Source: CAVZBW01 sp963778465
GTDB lineage: Bacteria > Actinomycetota > Acidimicrobiia > Acidimicrobiales > RAAP-2
Direction of reading: 5' to 3'
DNA: 64,000 nucleotides
Assembly (NCBI GenBank): GCA_963778465.1
Contig: CAVZUK010000003.1
Location: 2,937,508-3,001,507 of the forward strand
The notes under the pieces were generated by a model. It had not been told where the DNA came from. It worked only from the letters and a program-made list of their open reading frames with translations, and made no database searches. Of the stretch, positions 1 through 10,900 are shown one piece after another (the stretch's first letter is position 1; the number at the start of each line of letters is the position of its first letter). Both the position numbers and the translations under genes were made by a program.

Positions 1-377
1 TGGCCGGCCCCCGTCTCCGCGATGAGGCGCCGCTTGCCCATCCGGCGAGTGAGGAGCGCCTGCCCGACGACGTTGTTGAGCTTGTGCGACCCGGTGTGCG
101 CGAGGTCCTCGCGCTTCAACAGCACCCGGACCCCGAGCCGCTCCGAGAGCCTCGCGCACTCGGTGACCGGCGTCGGCCGGCCGCCGTAGCGGGCGAGGAT
201 GTCCGAGAGCTCCCGGCGAAAGGCGTCGTCGGCCCAGGCGGAACGGAACGCCTCCTCGAGCTCGACCAGCGCCGGGACGAGGGATTCGGGCACGAACCGG
301 CCCCCAAACTCCCCGAAGCGCCCGGTCGGGCCGGGGTCCCCCATCAACCCTGGCAGCGGCGTGGGCACCGGGGTCAT
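1..377 (-). CDS. trpB: Tryptophan synthase beta chain, N-terminal part (runs off left edge)
   Basis: TrpB condenses indole with L-serine using PLP, in complex with TrpA. Only about the first 125 codons are inside the window. The stretch GRFGEFGGRFVPESL near residues 19-33 is typical of TrpB, and HTGSHK ends at Lys99, the expected Schiff-base lysine. The ATG is embedded in ATGA with the trpF stop, so translation is probably coupled. It is the last visible gene of the his-trp operon; trpA would be expected beyond the edge but cannot be seen. The truncation is the window boundary, not a defect. Confidence 0.95.
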   Translation of the reverse strand, partial: MTPVPTPLPGLMGDPGPTGRFGEFGGRFVPESLVPALVELEEAFRSAWADDAFRRELSDILARYGGRPTPVTECARLSERLGVRVLLKREDLAHTGSHKLNNVVGQALLTRRMGKRRLIAETGAG

Positions 378-1063
378 CCACCCATCCAGTCGTAGGGCTC
401 GCTCGCCGAGGCCGGAGGCTCGTCGCTCTCGCGGCGGCGTTGGCTGAGGTCCGCCGCCGCCCGTGCAGCGTGGATGAACTCCCGCACCTTTTGGGGATCC
501 TTGCGGCCGGGCTCGGACTCGACGCCGCTCGAGACGTCGACGCCCCATGGCTGGAGCCGGGCGATGGCCTGGGCGACGTTGCCGGCGTGCAGGCCCCCGG
601 CGACGATCATGCGGCTGTGGTCGACGACGCCCTCGGCGAGCCGCCAGTCGAACACCTCCCCGGAGCCCGGGCTCGTGCCGTCGATGAGGATGTAGTCGGC
701 GCCGAACTCCTCGAACCGGGCGATCGTGCGGTCGCCGGCGGAGAAGGCGCGGATGGTGCACGCGGTGTGCTGACGAATCCAGCGGCAGTCCTCGGCCGTC
801 TCGTGGCCGTGCAGCTGGATCGCGCCCACGCCGGCGTCGCCGGCCAGGTCGACCACCCGCTGGCGCGCCTCGTCCCGGAACACGCCCACCGTCAGCACCT
901 CCCGGGGGACCCGGTGGACGATGTCGTGCACGGTGCGGACCGTCACCTGGCGGGGGGACGGGGCGAACATGAAGCCGAGCGCGTCCGCCCCCAGGCCGAC
1001 GCACAGCAGCGCATCGGCCTCGTTCGTGATGCCGCAGATCTTGACGAAGATGCCGTCGCTCAC
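374..1063 (-). CDS. trpF: Phosphoribosylanthranilate isomerase
   Basis: Converts N-(5-phosphoribosyl)anthranilate to CdRP, the third step of tryptophan synthesis. The 229 aa protein opens with VKICGIT (Lys8, Cys10 as expected catalytic cysteine), contains the AIQLHGHE strand and the ILIDGTSPGSG loop, and ends in a roughly 25-residue charged tail beyond the usual TIM-barrel end. The GTG start overlaps the trpC stop (GTGA). A dedicated trpF matters: many actinobacteria lack it and use bifunctional HisA/PriA, so the hisA of this operon need not be bifunctional. Confidence 0.95.
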   Translation of the reverse strand: MSDGIFVKICGITNEADALLCVGLGADALGFMFAPSPRQVTVRTVHDIVHRVPREVLTVGVFRDEARQRVVDLAGDAGVGAIQLHGHETAEDCRWIRQHTACTIRAFSAGDRTIARFEEFGADYILIDGTSPGSGEVFDWRLAEGVVDHSRMIVAGGLHAGNVAQAIARLQPWGVDVSSGVESEPGRKDPQKVREFIHAARAAADLSQRRRESDEPPASASEPYDWMGG

Positions 1064-1872
1064 GGGCGCCGTTGACCCCCGGTCCTCGGTCCCACCGGAT
1101 GTCCCGCCAGCCCAGCCACCGTCGCGGCACGGTCGGCGGAGCGCACGAGGGTCTCGCCCACGAGGATCCCCTGGTAGCCGGCGTCGGCCAGCCGGCGCGC
1201 ATCGGCGGGGTCCCGGATCCCCGACTCGGCGACGGCCACCACGTCTTCGGGCATGGCGGCGACCAGCCGCTCCGCCCGACGCTCGTCGACCGCAAACGTG
1301 TGGAGGTCACGCTGGTTCACGCCCACCATCGAGGCGTCGAGCTCGAGGGCACGTGCCAGCTCGCCCTCGTCGTGGACCTCGACGAGCACGTCGAGCCCGA
1401 GACGGTCGGCCAGCCTCGACAGGTCGCGCAGCTCGTCGTCGTCGAGGGCGGCCACGATCAACAGGATCGCGTCGGCGCCCATGATCCGGGCGTCGCACAC
1501 GTCGTTGGGCGACACGGTGAAGTCCTTACGGAGCACGGGCAGGTCGGTCGCCGCCTTGGCGGCCGCGAGGTCCGCCGGCGAGCCCCCGAAGTAGTCGGCG
1601 TCGGTCAGGACCGAAAGGCACCTCGCGCCGCCCGCGCGGTAGGAGCGGGCGGTGGCCCCAGGATCGAGGTCCGGCGCCAGGTCGCCCTTGGACGGCGACC
1701 GCCGCTTGACCTCGGCGATGACGCCGAGCCCTCCCTCTCCGGCGAGGGCCTTGCGGAATCCCCCCGTGGCCGGAGCGGCCAACGCCCGATCGACCAGCTC
1801 GGACAGCTCCCGACGGTCCCGGGCAGCCTCGCCTCGGTGCGCGGCGACGATCTCGGAGAGGTAGGTGGGCAT
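1060..1872 (-). CDS. trpC: Indole-3-glycerol phosphate synthase
   Basis: Closes the indole ring from CdRP. The 270 aa TIM barrel shows EVKRRSPSKG (substrate-binding and catalytic Glu/Lys), VLRKDF (catalytic Lys), LVEVHDE (catalytic Glu), GVNQRDL (Asn) and VAESGI (Ser), so the active site is complete. The ATG chosen gives MPTYLSEIV, the usual N-terminal helix; the reading frame stays open far upstream without homology. It follows trpE after about 50 bases that contain a 13-base direct repeat, and its stop overlaps the trpF start. Confidence 0.95.
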   Translation of the reverse strand: MPTYLSEIVAAHRGEAARDRRELSELVDRALAAPATGGFRKALAGEGGLGVIAEVKRRSPSKGDLAPDLDPGATARSYRAGGARCLSVLTDADYFGGSPADLAAAKAATDLPVLRKDFTVSPNDVCDARIMGADAILLIVAALDDDELRDLSRLADRLGLDVLVEVHDEGELARALELDASMVGVNQRDLHTFAVDERRAERLVAAMPEDVVAVAESGIRDPADARRLADAGYQGILVGETLVRSADRAATVAGLAGHPVGPRTGGQRRP

Positions 1873-1884
1873 GCCCGTCCCACA

Positions 1885-1921
1885 GTACCGGGGACGGTTC
1901 GGGTGTCCGTACCGGGGACGG
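1885..1921. repeat. 13-bp direct repeat in the trpE-trpC gap
   Basis: GTACCGGGGACGG occurs at 1885-1897 and again at 1909-1921, a 24-base period filling the only sizeable gap between the trp genes. The second copy lies just outside the trpE stop. It could be a slippage duplication, an mRNA-processing or binding element, or chance; the sequence alone does not decide. Confidence 0.6.
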
Positions 1922-1922
1922 C

Positions 1923-4555
<2,633 letters not shown>

Positions 4556-4559
<4 letters not shown>

Positions 4560-4972
4560 GTCTCCGGCGCCCTCTTGGGCGTTGGCTCGAGGCGGCGGTA
4601 GAAGCAGGAGCGGTTACCCGTGTGGCACGCGCCCTGGCCGTGCTGGGTCACGATCACGATCAACACGTCGGCGTCGCAGTCCACCCGGATCTCGTGGACG
4701 TCCTGCCGCTCGCCCGAGGTCTCACCCTTGGGCCACAGCTCCTTGCGGCTCCTGCTCCAAAACCAGGTCCGGCCCGTCTCGAGGGTGCGTCGCAGGGACT
4801 CCTCGTTCATGTGGGCGACCATCAGCACGGCGCCATCGCGGACGTCTTGGACCACGGCCGGAACCAGGCCGTCGGAGCCGAACGAGACCTGGCCCGGGTC
4901 GAGGGGCTCCTCGGTCACGAGCTCCGTGAACGTGAGCCCCGCCGGAGCGGTGTCTGCAGGGGTCGTGCTCAC
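4556..4972 (-). CDS. hisI: Phosphoribosyl-AMP cyclohydrolase
   Basis: Opens the adenine ring of PR-AMP in the third step of histidine synthesis. At 138 aa it is the cyclohydrolase alone, with no fused HisE domain. Zinc and Mg ligands are visible in HEIRVDCDADVLIVIVTQHG and ACHTGNRSCFY. The GTG chosen starts VSTTPAD and overlaps the stop of the GroES-like gene (GTGA); the frame is open further upstream but there lies inside that gene. Its stop overlaps the trpE start, joining the his and trp halves of the operon. Confidence 0.93.
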
Positions 4973-5313
4973 AGGTACAGCCCCGTCCCGCCGTCCATCC
5001 GCTCGGACGCGACGGCGTGGATGTCGCGCTCGCGCAGGATCACGTACTCGTCCCCCTGCAGCTCGAACTCGAATCGGTCCTCGGGGTTGAACAGCACGTT
5101 GTCGCCGGGCTTGACGGCACGAACATGGGGACCGACGGCCACCGCCTCCGCCCACACCAGGCGACGGGCGACCTGCGCGGTCGCCGGGATCACGATGCCC
5201 GCTCGCGAACGGCGCTCGCCCTCGCCCTGGCCGATCTGCACCAGAACCCGGTCGAAGAGGACGGTGATCGGCTGCTTGGGGCCGCTCACCGGACGATCGT
5301 CACTGCCTGCCAC
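4969..5313 (-). CDS. GroES-like (Cpn10 family) protein inside the his operon
   Basis: The 114 aa product has the Cpn10 fold signature: ITVLFDRVLVQIGQGEGERR, the mobile-loop-like RRSRAGIVIPATAQ, VKPGDNVLFNPED and a C-terminus ending TGLYL. From memory this matches an actinobacterial family annotated as co-chaperone GroES that is distinct from the groES beside groEL. Whether it works with a chaperonin is unknown. It sits between hisF (52-base gap) and hisI (4-base overlap), so it is very likely cotranscribed. GTG start. Confidence 0.8.
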   Translation of the reverse strand: MAGSDDRPVSGPKQPITVLFDRVLVQIGQGEGERRSRAGIVIPATAQVARRLVWAEAVAVGPHVRAVKPGDNVLFNPEDRFEFELQGDEYVILRERDIHAVASERMDGGTGLYL

Positions 5314-5365
5314 CTAGGCAAAGTACCGCACGGAGCGGGTCCGGCATGCACGGCTCAGGCGCGGC

Positions 5366-6151
5366 TCAGGCGCGATCGACCACCCGGGGCGCCGGTCGGA
5401 CGGTGACGCCGTGCGCCCCCAGGTAGGCCTTGGCCTCGGCGACCGTGTGCTCGCGGCGGTGGAAGATCGAGGCGGCGAGCACCGCGTCGGCGCCTCCGAC
5501 GGTGGCCCCCTCGACCAGGTGATCGAGCGTCCCGACCCCCCCGGAGGCCACCACCGGGATGGGCACGGCGTCGACGACCTGGCGGGTCAGCTCCAGGTCG
5601 AACCCGAGCCGCGTGCCGTCGCGGTCCATCGACGTGAGCAGCACCTCGCCGGCACCGAGGTCCGCGCACCGGCGCACCCAGGCGAGCGCGTCGATGCCCG
5701 TCGGCGTGCGCCCGCCATAGGTACAGACCTCCCAGCCCCCGCCCTCGGCCCTCGCGCGAGCGTCGATCGCCACCACCACGCACTGGGCGCCGAACTCCTC
5801 GGAGATCTCCGCGACGAGCTCCGGACGCTCGACCGCAGCGGTGTTGACGGAGACCTTCTCCGCGCCGGCCCGGAGCAGCCGCCGGGCGTCCTCGACCGAG
5901 CGCACCCCCCCTCCCACGGTGAAGGGGATGAAGACCTGTTCGGCGGTGCGCGCCACGACGTCGACCATGGTCTCGCGACCGGCCGAGGAGGCGGAGATGT
6001 CGAGGAACGTGAGCTCGTCGGCACCCTCTTCGTCGTAGCGCGCGGCGAGCTCGACGGGGTCGCCGGCGTCGACGAGGTCGACGAACTGCACGCCCTTCAC
6101 CACACGGCCCTCGGTCACGTCCAGGCAGGGAATTACGCGGACCGTTCGCAC
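5366..6151 (-). CDS. hisF: Imidazole glycerol phosphate synthase, cyclase subunit
   Basis: Joins PRFAR and HisH-derived ammonia to make IGP and AICAR. The 261 aa TIM barrel carries VIPCLDV (first catalytic Asp), FTVGGGVRS, SVNTAA, VVVAIDARA (second catalytic Asp) and VVASGGVG. The nearest start to the conserved RVIPCLD is the GTG giving VRTVRVIP, which overlaps the end of hisA by 19 bases. Functions as a heterodimer with HisH, encoded two genes upstream. Confidence 0.95.
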   Translation of the reverse strand: MRTVRVIPCLDVTEGRVVKGVQFVDLVDAGDPVELAARYDEEGADELTFLDISASSAGRETMVDVVARTAEQVFIPFTVGGGVRSVEDARRLLRAGAEKVSVNTAAVERPELVAEISEEFGAQCVVVAIDARARAEGGGWEVCTYGGRTPTGIDALAWVRRCADLGAGEVLLTSMDRDGTRLGFDLELTRQVVDAVPIPVVASGGVGTLDHLVEGATVGGADAVLAASIFHRREHTVAEAKAYLGAHGVTVRPAPRVVDRA

Positions 6152-6888
6152 GCCGCCAGGGCCTCCTCCAGGTCGATGCGCTCGTCGAGGAGCGCCTTGC
6201 CCACCACCACTCCCCCGAGCGCCCGGCCGGCCTCCGGCGAGCGCAGCTTGGCCAGCGCCTCGAGGTCGTCGACGGCGCCCACCCCGCCGGACGCGATGAC
6301 CGGGATCTCCGTGGCGTCCAGCACCGGGCCGAGGCCGTCGAGATCCGGGCCCTCGAGCGTCCCGTCCTGCTGGATGGCGGTCACCACGACCGCGCCGAGG
6401 GGGAGCCCGGCGATCGACTCGAGCACCGCCGGGACGGAGCGACCCGAGCCCTCCGTCCACCCCCTCTGGGCGGCCTCCAGGGTGCCGTCGGGGTGCCGGC
6501 GGTAGTCGAGGCCGAGGGCCACCTGGTCGGGGAAGCGCGTCGCGCAGCGGGCCAGCAGCTCGGGATCCTCGAGCGCGGCGGTCCCGAGCACGACCCGGCA
6601 CACCCCAGAGGAGAGCAGCTCCTCGGCGTCCCGTTCGCTGCGGACCCCCCCACCGGTCTGCACCCGGGCGGGGTTGTCCCTGGCGATGGCCATCACGGTC
6701 GGCCGGTTGACGGGCGACGCCGTGCGGGCGGCATCGAGGTCGACGACGTGCAGCCAGCCCGCGCCAGCGGCGCAGAAGCGCCGGGCGAGGGCCATGGGGT
6801 CCCCGTAGGCGTGCTCCTTGGAGAAGTCGCCGCGATGCAACCGCACCGCGGTGCCCCCCCGCAGGTCGATGGCCGGGTAGAGGTCCAC
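6133..6888 (-). CDS. hisA: ProFAR isomerase
   Basis: Isomerises ProFAR to PRFAR. The 251 aa barrel begins MDLYPAIDLRGGTAVRLHRG (catalytic Asp in AIDL) and has VQTGGGVRS, LGLDYRR, QQDGTLEGPDLDGL and VIASGGVG. In most actinobacteria the equivalent gene is PriA, serving both histidine and tryptophan synthesis; here a separate trpF is present, so dedicated HisA function is likely but not proved by sequence. The GTG start directly abuts the hisH stop. Confidence 0.93.
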   Translation of the reverse strand: MDLYPAIDLRGGTAVRLHRGDFSKEHAYGDPMALARRFCAAGAGWLHVVDLDAARTASPVNRPTVMAIARDNPARVQTGGGVRSERDAEELLSSGVCRVVLGTAALEDPELLARCATRFPDQVALGLDYRRHPDGTLEAAQRGWTEGSGRSVPAVLESIAGLPLGAVVVTAIQQDGTLEGPDLDGLGPVLDATEIPVIASGGVGAVDDLEALAKLRSPEAGRALGGVVVGKALLDERIDLEEALAACERSA

Positions 6889-7491
6889 TCAGCCCTCGCA
6901 GCGACGCACGAAGTTCGCGAGGACGGCCAGGCCGGCACGCCCGGACTTCTCGGGGTGGAACTGGACCCCCCAGACGTTGTCGCGGGCACAGGCCGCCGCC
7001 ACCTCACCGCCGTAGTCGCAGGTGGCGACGGTCTCGGGACCCACCGCCGCCGCGTAGGAGTGGACGAAGTAGAGCCAGGGTGGCGCGTCGAAGCCGGCCA
7101 GGAGCGCCGAGGACCGCCGCTCGACGACCTCGTTCCACTGCATCTGCGGGCGCTTCACGTGCTCCGGCAGCAACCGCACCTCGCCGGCGAAGACACCGAG
7201 GCCGGCCGCGCCCTCGCTCTCCTCGGACCGCTCGTAGAGAAGCTGGAACCCGATGCAGATGCCGAGGAAGGGCGTCCCCCGGTCGATCACCGACGAGACG
7301 GCCTCGTCCATACCCGTCGCGGCAAGCGCCGCGCTGCACCTGCCGAAGGCGCCGACGCCCGGCAGCACGACTCCCCGCGCCCCCTTGACCTCGTCGGGAT
7401 CCTGCACCAGGCGGGCAGGCGCACCGAGTCGTTGGAGCGCCTTCTCGGCCGATCGGAGGTTGCCGATGCCGTAGTCGCAGACCGCGATCAC
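6889..7491 (-). CDS. hisH: Imidazole glycerol phosphate synthase, glutaminase subunit
   Basis: Class I glutamine amidotransferase that feeds ammonia to HisF. The 200 aa protein shows IAVCDYGIGNLRS at the N-terminus, the nucleophile elbow GICIGFQLL (catalytic Cys), and VQFHPEKSG (catalytic His and Glu); LPGVGAFG is the oxyanion-strand motif. The GTG chosen is the one immediately before IAVCDYG. Only 13 bases separate it from hisB. Confidence 0.95.
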   Translation of the reverse strand: MIAVCDYGIGNLRSAEKALQRLGAPARLVQDPDEVKGARGVVLPGVGAFGRCSAALAATGMDEAVSSVIDRGTPFLGICIGFQLLYERSEESEGAAGLGVFAGEVRLLPEHVKRPQMQWNEVVERRSSALLAGFDAPPWLYFVHSYAAAVGPETVATCDYGGEVAAACARDNVWGVQFHPEKSGRAGLAVLANFVRRCEG

Positions 7492-7504
7492 CGCGCGTCC
7501 TCGG

Positions 7505-8122
7505 TCACAGCGTGCCCTTGGTCGACGGCACGCCCCCGCCCTCCACCCGCACGGCATCGCGCAGGGCCCGGGCCACGCCCTTGAAGCTCGCCTCCAGGAT
7601 GTGGTGGGTGTTGCGACCCTCTCGGCGGCGCACGTGCAGCGTGATCGCGGCGGCGGTGGCGAACGCCCGCCAGAACTCCTCGGCCAGCTGGGGGTCGAAC
7701 GGTGGCGAGCCGAGGCCCGCCGTGTCCGGCGCGAACGGAACCTCGTAGGCCAGGTAGGGCCGTCCGGAGAGGTCGAGGGCCACCTCGATCAGCGCCTCGT
7801 CGAGGGGTAGCAGGATCGAGGCGAAGCGCCGCACGCCGGCCTTGTCCCCCAGGGCCTCGCCGAGGCACGCGCCGAGGGCGATCCCCACGTCCTCCACGGT
7901 GTGATGGGCGTCCACGTGGAGATCTCCCTTGGCCCGGACCACGAGGTCGAACCCGCCGTGGCGGCCGAGCTGCTCGATCATGTGGTCGAAGAACGGCAGG
8001 CCGGTGCCGACCTCCACCGACCCCGAGCCGTCGAGGTCGAGGCGCACCTCGATGGCCGTCTCCTTGGTCTCGCGCTGGCGGACCGCGACTCGGGGGCTCC
8101 TCCCCGCCGCTGCTGCGGTCAC
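7505..8122 (-). CDS. hisB: Imidazoleglycerol-phosphate dehydratase
   Basis: Dehydrates IGP to imidazole acetol phosphate. At 205 aa it is the dehydratase only, without the histidinol-phosphatase domain found in enterobacteria. Metal-binding repeats are intact: FFDHMIEQLGRHGGFDL, DAHHTVEDVGIALG and NTHHILEASFKGVARALRDA. GTG start overlaps the hisC stop (GTGA). The next-step phosphatase is not in the window. Confidence 0.95.
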   Translation of the reverse strand: MTAAAAGRSPRVAVRQRETKETAIEVRLDLDGSGSVEVGTGLPFFDHMIEQLGRHGGFDLVVRAKGDLHVDAHHTVEDVGIALGACLGEALGDKAGVRRFASILLPLDEALIEVALDLSGRPYLAYEVPFAPDTAGLGSPPFDPQLAEEFWRAFATAAAITLHVRRREGRNTHHILEASFKGVARALRDAVRVEGGGVPSTKGTL

Positions 8123-9246
8123 CGGAGGCAGGCCTCGAGCGCGTCGAGGAAGCGCCGGTTCTCCTCCGGGGTGCCGATGGTGACCCTCAGGCACCCGTCG
8201 AGGCCGTCCCACGACGAGCAGTCCCGCACCAGCACCGAGCGGTCCAGCAGGTCGGACCACACCCGCTTGGCGGGACGCCCGAGGGGGCGGAACAGGATGA
8301 AGTTGGCCTCCGAGGGCCACGTCTCGACGGGCAGGTTCGCCAGACCGGCCTGCACTCGCCCGCGCTCCTCGGTCACGGCCGCCACCCGCTCGCGCATGGC
8401 CGCGTCGTGCTTCAGTGCGAGCAGCCCGGCCAGTTGCGTGGCCGTCGAGAGCCGGTACGGGAGGGCCACCTGCTGGCAGGCGTCGACCACCTCGGGGTCC
8501 GCGACGAGGTAGCCCAGCCGGACGGCGGCGAGTGCCCAGGTCTTGGAGAACGTCCGGACCACCCCGAGGCGCCGGCGGGCGCCCTCCTCGATCGGCGGCT
8601 CCCCCGACGGCGTCCTGCGGGTGGAGGCGGGTGCGGCGCTGGCGCCGCGCAGGTCCAGCGCCGACCAGTGCGCGAACTGGCCGTAGGCCTCGTCCACCAC
8701 CACCAGCCCGGGCGCACGCGACAGCACGTGACGCACCAGACCCGGGGGTTCGACCCGGCCCGTCGGGTTGTTCGGCGAGCACAGGAACGTGATGACCGGC
8801 GAGCACCGCCTCAGGGCGGCATCCACCTCCTCGGGGGCCAGCGTGAAGTCCTCCGCACGCTGGATCGACACCACCGGCGTGCCGGTCAGGCCGGCGATGT
8901 GGCGGTGCAGCGAGTAGGTGGGCTCGAAGGTGAGCACCTCACGCGTCGGCCCGCCGTAGGCGAGCAGCAGCGACTGCAGGACCTCGTTGGACCCGTTGGC
9001 GCAGAACACCTCCGCCGGCTCGATCCCGTGGTGCTTGGCGATCGCCTCTCGCAGCTCGGCGCCGTCGCGGTCGGGGTAGCGGTGGAAGTCGATCCTCCCG
9101 ACCTCGCGCGCGTACTCCTCCCGCCACTCCGGAGGTGGCCCGAAGGGGGATTCGTTGGTGTTGAGGCGGACCTCCACGTCGACCTGAGGCGAGTGGTATC
9201 CCGTCAGGGCCTCCAGGTCGGGGCGGAGGGAGGGCAGGCCGCTCAT
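8119..9246 (-). CDS. hisC: Histidinol-phosphate aminotransferase
   Basis: PLP-dependent conversion of imidazole acetol phosphate to histidinol phosphate. The 375 aa class-II aminotransferase has LNTNESPFGPP, ANGSNEVLQ, FLCSPNNPTGR, VVVDEAYGQF and the PLP lysine in RTFSKTWALAAVRLGY. A loop of about 30 residues rich in Ala/Ser/Arg (SAAPASTRRTPSGEPP) lies between the Asp and Lys motifs and looks like an insertion. The ATG overlaps the hisD stop (ATGA). Confidence 0.95.
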   Translation of the reverse strand: MSGLPSLRPDLEALTGYHSPQVDVEVRLNTNESPFGPPPEWREEYAREVGRIDFHRYPDRDGAELREAIAKHHGIEPAEVFCANGSNEVLQSLLLAYGGPTREVLTFEPTYSLHRHIAGLTGTPVVSIQRAEDFTLAPEEVDAALRRCSPVITFLCSPNNPTGRVEPPGLVRHVLSRAPGLVVVDEAYGQFAHWSALDLRGASAAPASTRRTPSGEPPIEEGARRRLGVVRTFSKTWALAAVRLGYLVADPEVVDACQQVALPYRLSTATQLAGLLALKHDAAMRERVAAVTEERGRVQAGLANLPVETWPSEANFILFRPLGRPAKRVWSDLLDRSVLVRDCSSWDGLDGCLRVTIGTPEENRRFLDALEACLR

Positions 9247-10529
9247 CCGCGGAGCCTCACGGACTCGGCGTGGGCGGGCAGGCCCTCGGTCGTGGCCAGG
9301 ATCGCCACGTGGTGACCCAGGGCGGCCAGTCCCTCGGGCGAAACCGTCACCGCGTGGATGTGGCGCCGGAAGTCCTCCGCCCGCAACGCCGATCCGAATC
9401 GTGCCGTCCGGTGGGTGGGAAGGACGTGGTTGGGGCCCGCGAGGTAGTCGCCGACGCTCGCCGGCGACCAGGGCCCACAGAAGACGGCACCGGCCGACCG
9501 CACGAGGGCGAGCAGGTCCTCGGCTCCGTCCACGAGGAGCTCCAGGTGCTCCGGAGCCACCACGTTGGACACCGCGATCGCGGCCGCGGCGTCGTCGACG
9601 AGGCAGGCATAGCCGCCGCTCGCCAGGGTGGACTCGAGCAGCAGGCGCCGGGGGGACGCCGCCACCATCGCGTCGAGCCGCTCGTCCACGGCCTCGAGTA
9701 CGGAGGGGTCCCACGTCACGAGCCAGGCCAGGCCGTCGGGGCCGTGCTCCGCCTGGACCATCAGGTCGACGGCGGCAAGCTCGGGAGCGGTCTCGGGCCC
9801 GGCGATCACCACGACCTCCGAGGGGCCGGCAAAGGCCGAGGCCACGCCCACCGCACCGCTCACCTGTCGCTTGGCCTCGGCGACGTACTGGTTCCCCGGT
9901 CCGACCACGACGTCGACCGCGGCGATGCTCTCGGTGCCGTAGGCCAGTGCGGCGATCGCCTGCGCTCCCCCGACGGGGTGCACCTCGCCCACCCCGGCCA
10001 CCGCGGCGGCGGCCAGCGTGGCGTCGTCGATGCGGCCGTCGGGCCCCGGCGGCACGCACAGCGCCACGTCCTCGACCCCGGCCACCCGGGCGGGGGCGGC
10101 GCACATGAGCACGGTGGACGGGTAGCGGGCACGCCCGCCCGGCGCGTAGCACCCCACCCGGGCCACGGGGCGCACCAGGTTCCGCACGGAGATGCCCTCC
10201 GAGCGGAAGACCGGGTCGTCTGCGATCTCGCTCTCCCACGCGTGGTACTCCCGGATGCGCCGGTAGGCGACCTCGAGGGCGAGCCGCAGCTCCCCGGGCA
10301 CCCGGTCCAGCGCGGCCTCGATCTCCTCCGCCGGCACGGTCAGGGAGTCGAGCTCGACCCCGTCGAGCTTCACGGTGAGCTCGCGGAGCGCGTCGTCGCC
10401 GTCGCGGCGCACCATGGCGAGGATCTCGGCCACGGCGTCGTGGACCCCCGCCCCGGGGTCCGGGGGGCGGGGAAGGACGTCGCTCAGGCCGTCGCGACGG
10501 CCGCGAAGATCGAGGCGGGTCAGGGCCAT
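9243..10529 (-). CDS. hisD: Histidinol dehydrogenase
   Basis: Zinc- and NAD-dependent oxidation of histidinol to histidine, the last pathway step, and first gene of the his-trp operon. The 428 aa protein has the full set of motifs: YAPGGRARYPSTVLM, HPVGGAQAIAALAYG, VVGPGNQYVAEAKRQV, FAGPSEVVV, MVQAEHGPDG (zinc-site Gln/His), APEHLEL, SVGDYLAGPNHVLPT. The ATG is preceded by a perfect 8-bp inverted repeat that may regulate the operon. hisG and hisE are not nearby. Confidence 0.96.
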   Translation of the reverse strand: MALTRLDLRGRRDGLSDVLPRPPDPGAGVHDAVAEILAMVRRDGDDALRELTVKLDGVELDSLTVPAEEIEAALDRVPGELRLALEVAYRRIREYHAWESEIADDPVFRSEGISVRNLVRPVARVGCYAPGGRARYPSTVLMCAAPARVAGVEDVALCVPPGPDGRIDDATLAAAAVAGVGEVHPVGGAQAIAALAYGTESIAAVDVVVGPGNQYVAEAKRQVSGAVGVASAFAGPSEVVVIAGPETAPELAAVDLMVQAEHGPDGLAWLVTWDPSVLEAVDERLDAMVAASPRRLLLESTLASGGYACLVDDAAAAIAVSNVVAPEHLELLVDGAEDLLALVRSAGAVFCGPWSPASVGDYLAGPNHVLPTHRTARFGSALRAEDFRRHIHAVTVSPEGLAALGHHVAILATTEGLPAHAESVRLRG

Positions 10530-10544
10530 GGCCCCTCGATGCTA

Positions 10545-10567
10545 CCTGGGCCGGCTGGGGGCCCAGG
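10545..10567 (-). promoter_or_regulatory. 8-bp perfect inverted repeat in the hisD leader
   Basis: CCTGGGCC (10545-10552) and GGCCCAGG (10560-10567) can pair around a 7-base loop, 15 bases upstream of the hisD ATG. In mRNA it would form a strong hairpin over the ribosome-binding region; as DNA it could be an operator. No run of His codons or T-box features was seen. The role is inference. Confidence 0.45.
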
Positions 10568-10618
10568 AGCCTTCCGGCACCGCTGGCTGGTCGGATGCCG
10601 AGCGACGGCCCAAGGGCC

Positions 10619-10807
10619 ATGATCTCGTGTGTGGTCTCCCGCGGCGAGCTCTCCTCGATCACCTCCTCGCTCGACGAGATCGCCCGTCGGGTGAGCGCGG
10701 CGGCCGAGGAGGAGAGCGGCTCGGGCCACGACGCCCTGGCGACCGATCTCTTCGCGGTCGAGCGAGCCCTCCGGGAGGCGTTGCGGCGGATGGCCCGCCT
10801 CAGCTGA
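10619..10807 (+). CDS. Small hypothetical protein, divergent from hisD
   Basis: A 62-codon frame encoding MISCVVSRGELSSITSSLDE and a C-terminal basic helix (VERALREALRRMARLS). Predicted mostly helical and soluble, with no signal peptide or membrane segment. I do not recognise the family. The amphipathic pattern and the convergent hairpin just after it favour a real gene over a chance frame. The ATG at 10619 is used; an in-frame upstream start would add eight residues that look random. Confidence 0.5.
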   Translation: MISCVVSRGELSSITSSLDEIARRVSAAAEEESGSGHDALATDLFAVERALREALRRMARLS

Positions 10808-10882
10808 GCGGCGGGCCGCCCCCCGGATGGCGAGAGTCCCGACGGCGAGTGGTGTGACGGAGAGCGGCCGACCGCGAGGGGC

Positions 10883-10900
10883 CTGACCGTGAGCGGTCAG
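10883..10900. terminator. Bidirectional hairpin between small ORF and PIN gene
   Basis: CTGACCG and CGGTCAG form a perfect 7-bp stem with loop TGAG. It lies where two genes converge and its right arm overlaps the stop codon of the PIN-domain gene. There is no T-tract, as is common for actinobacterial terminators. Confidence 0.45.

Noticed and set aside
6133..6888. Calling hisA the bifunctional priA
   Set aside because: A dedicated trpF is present in the same operon; bifunctionality cannot be shown from sequence alone.
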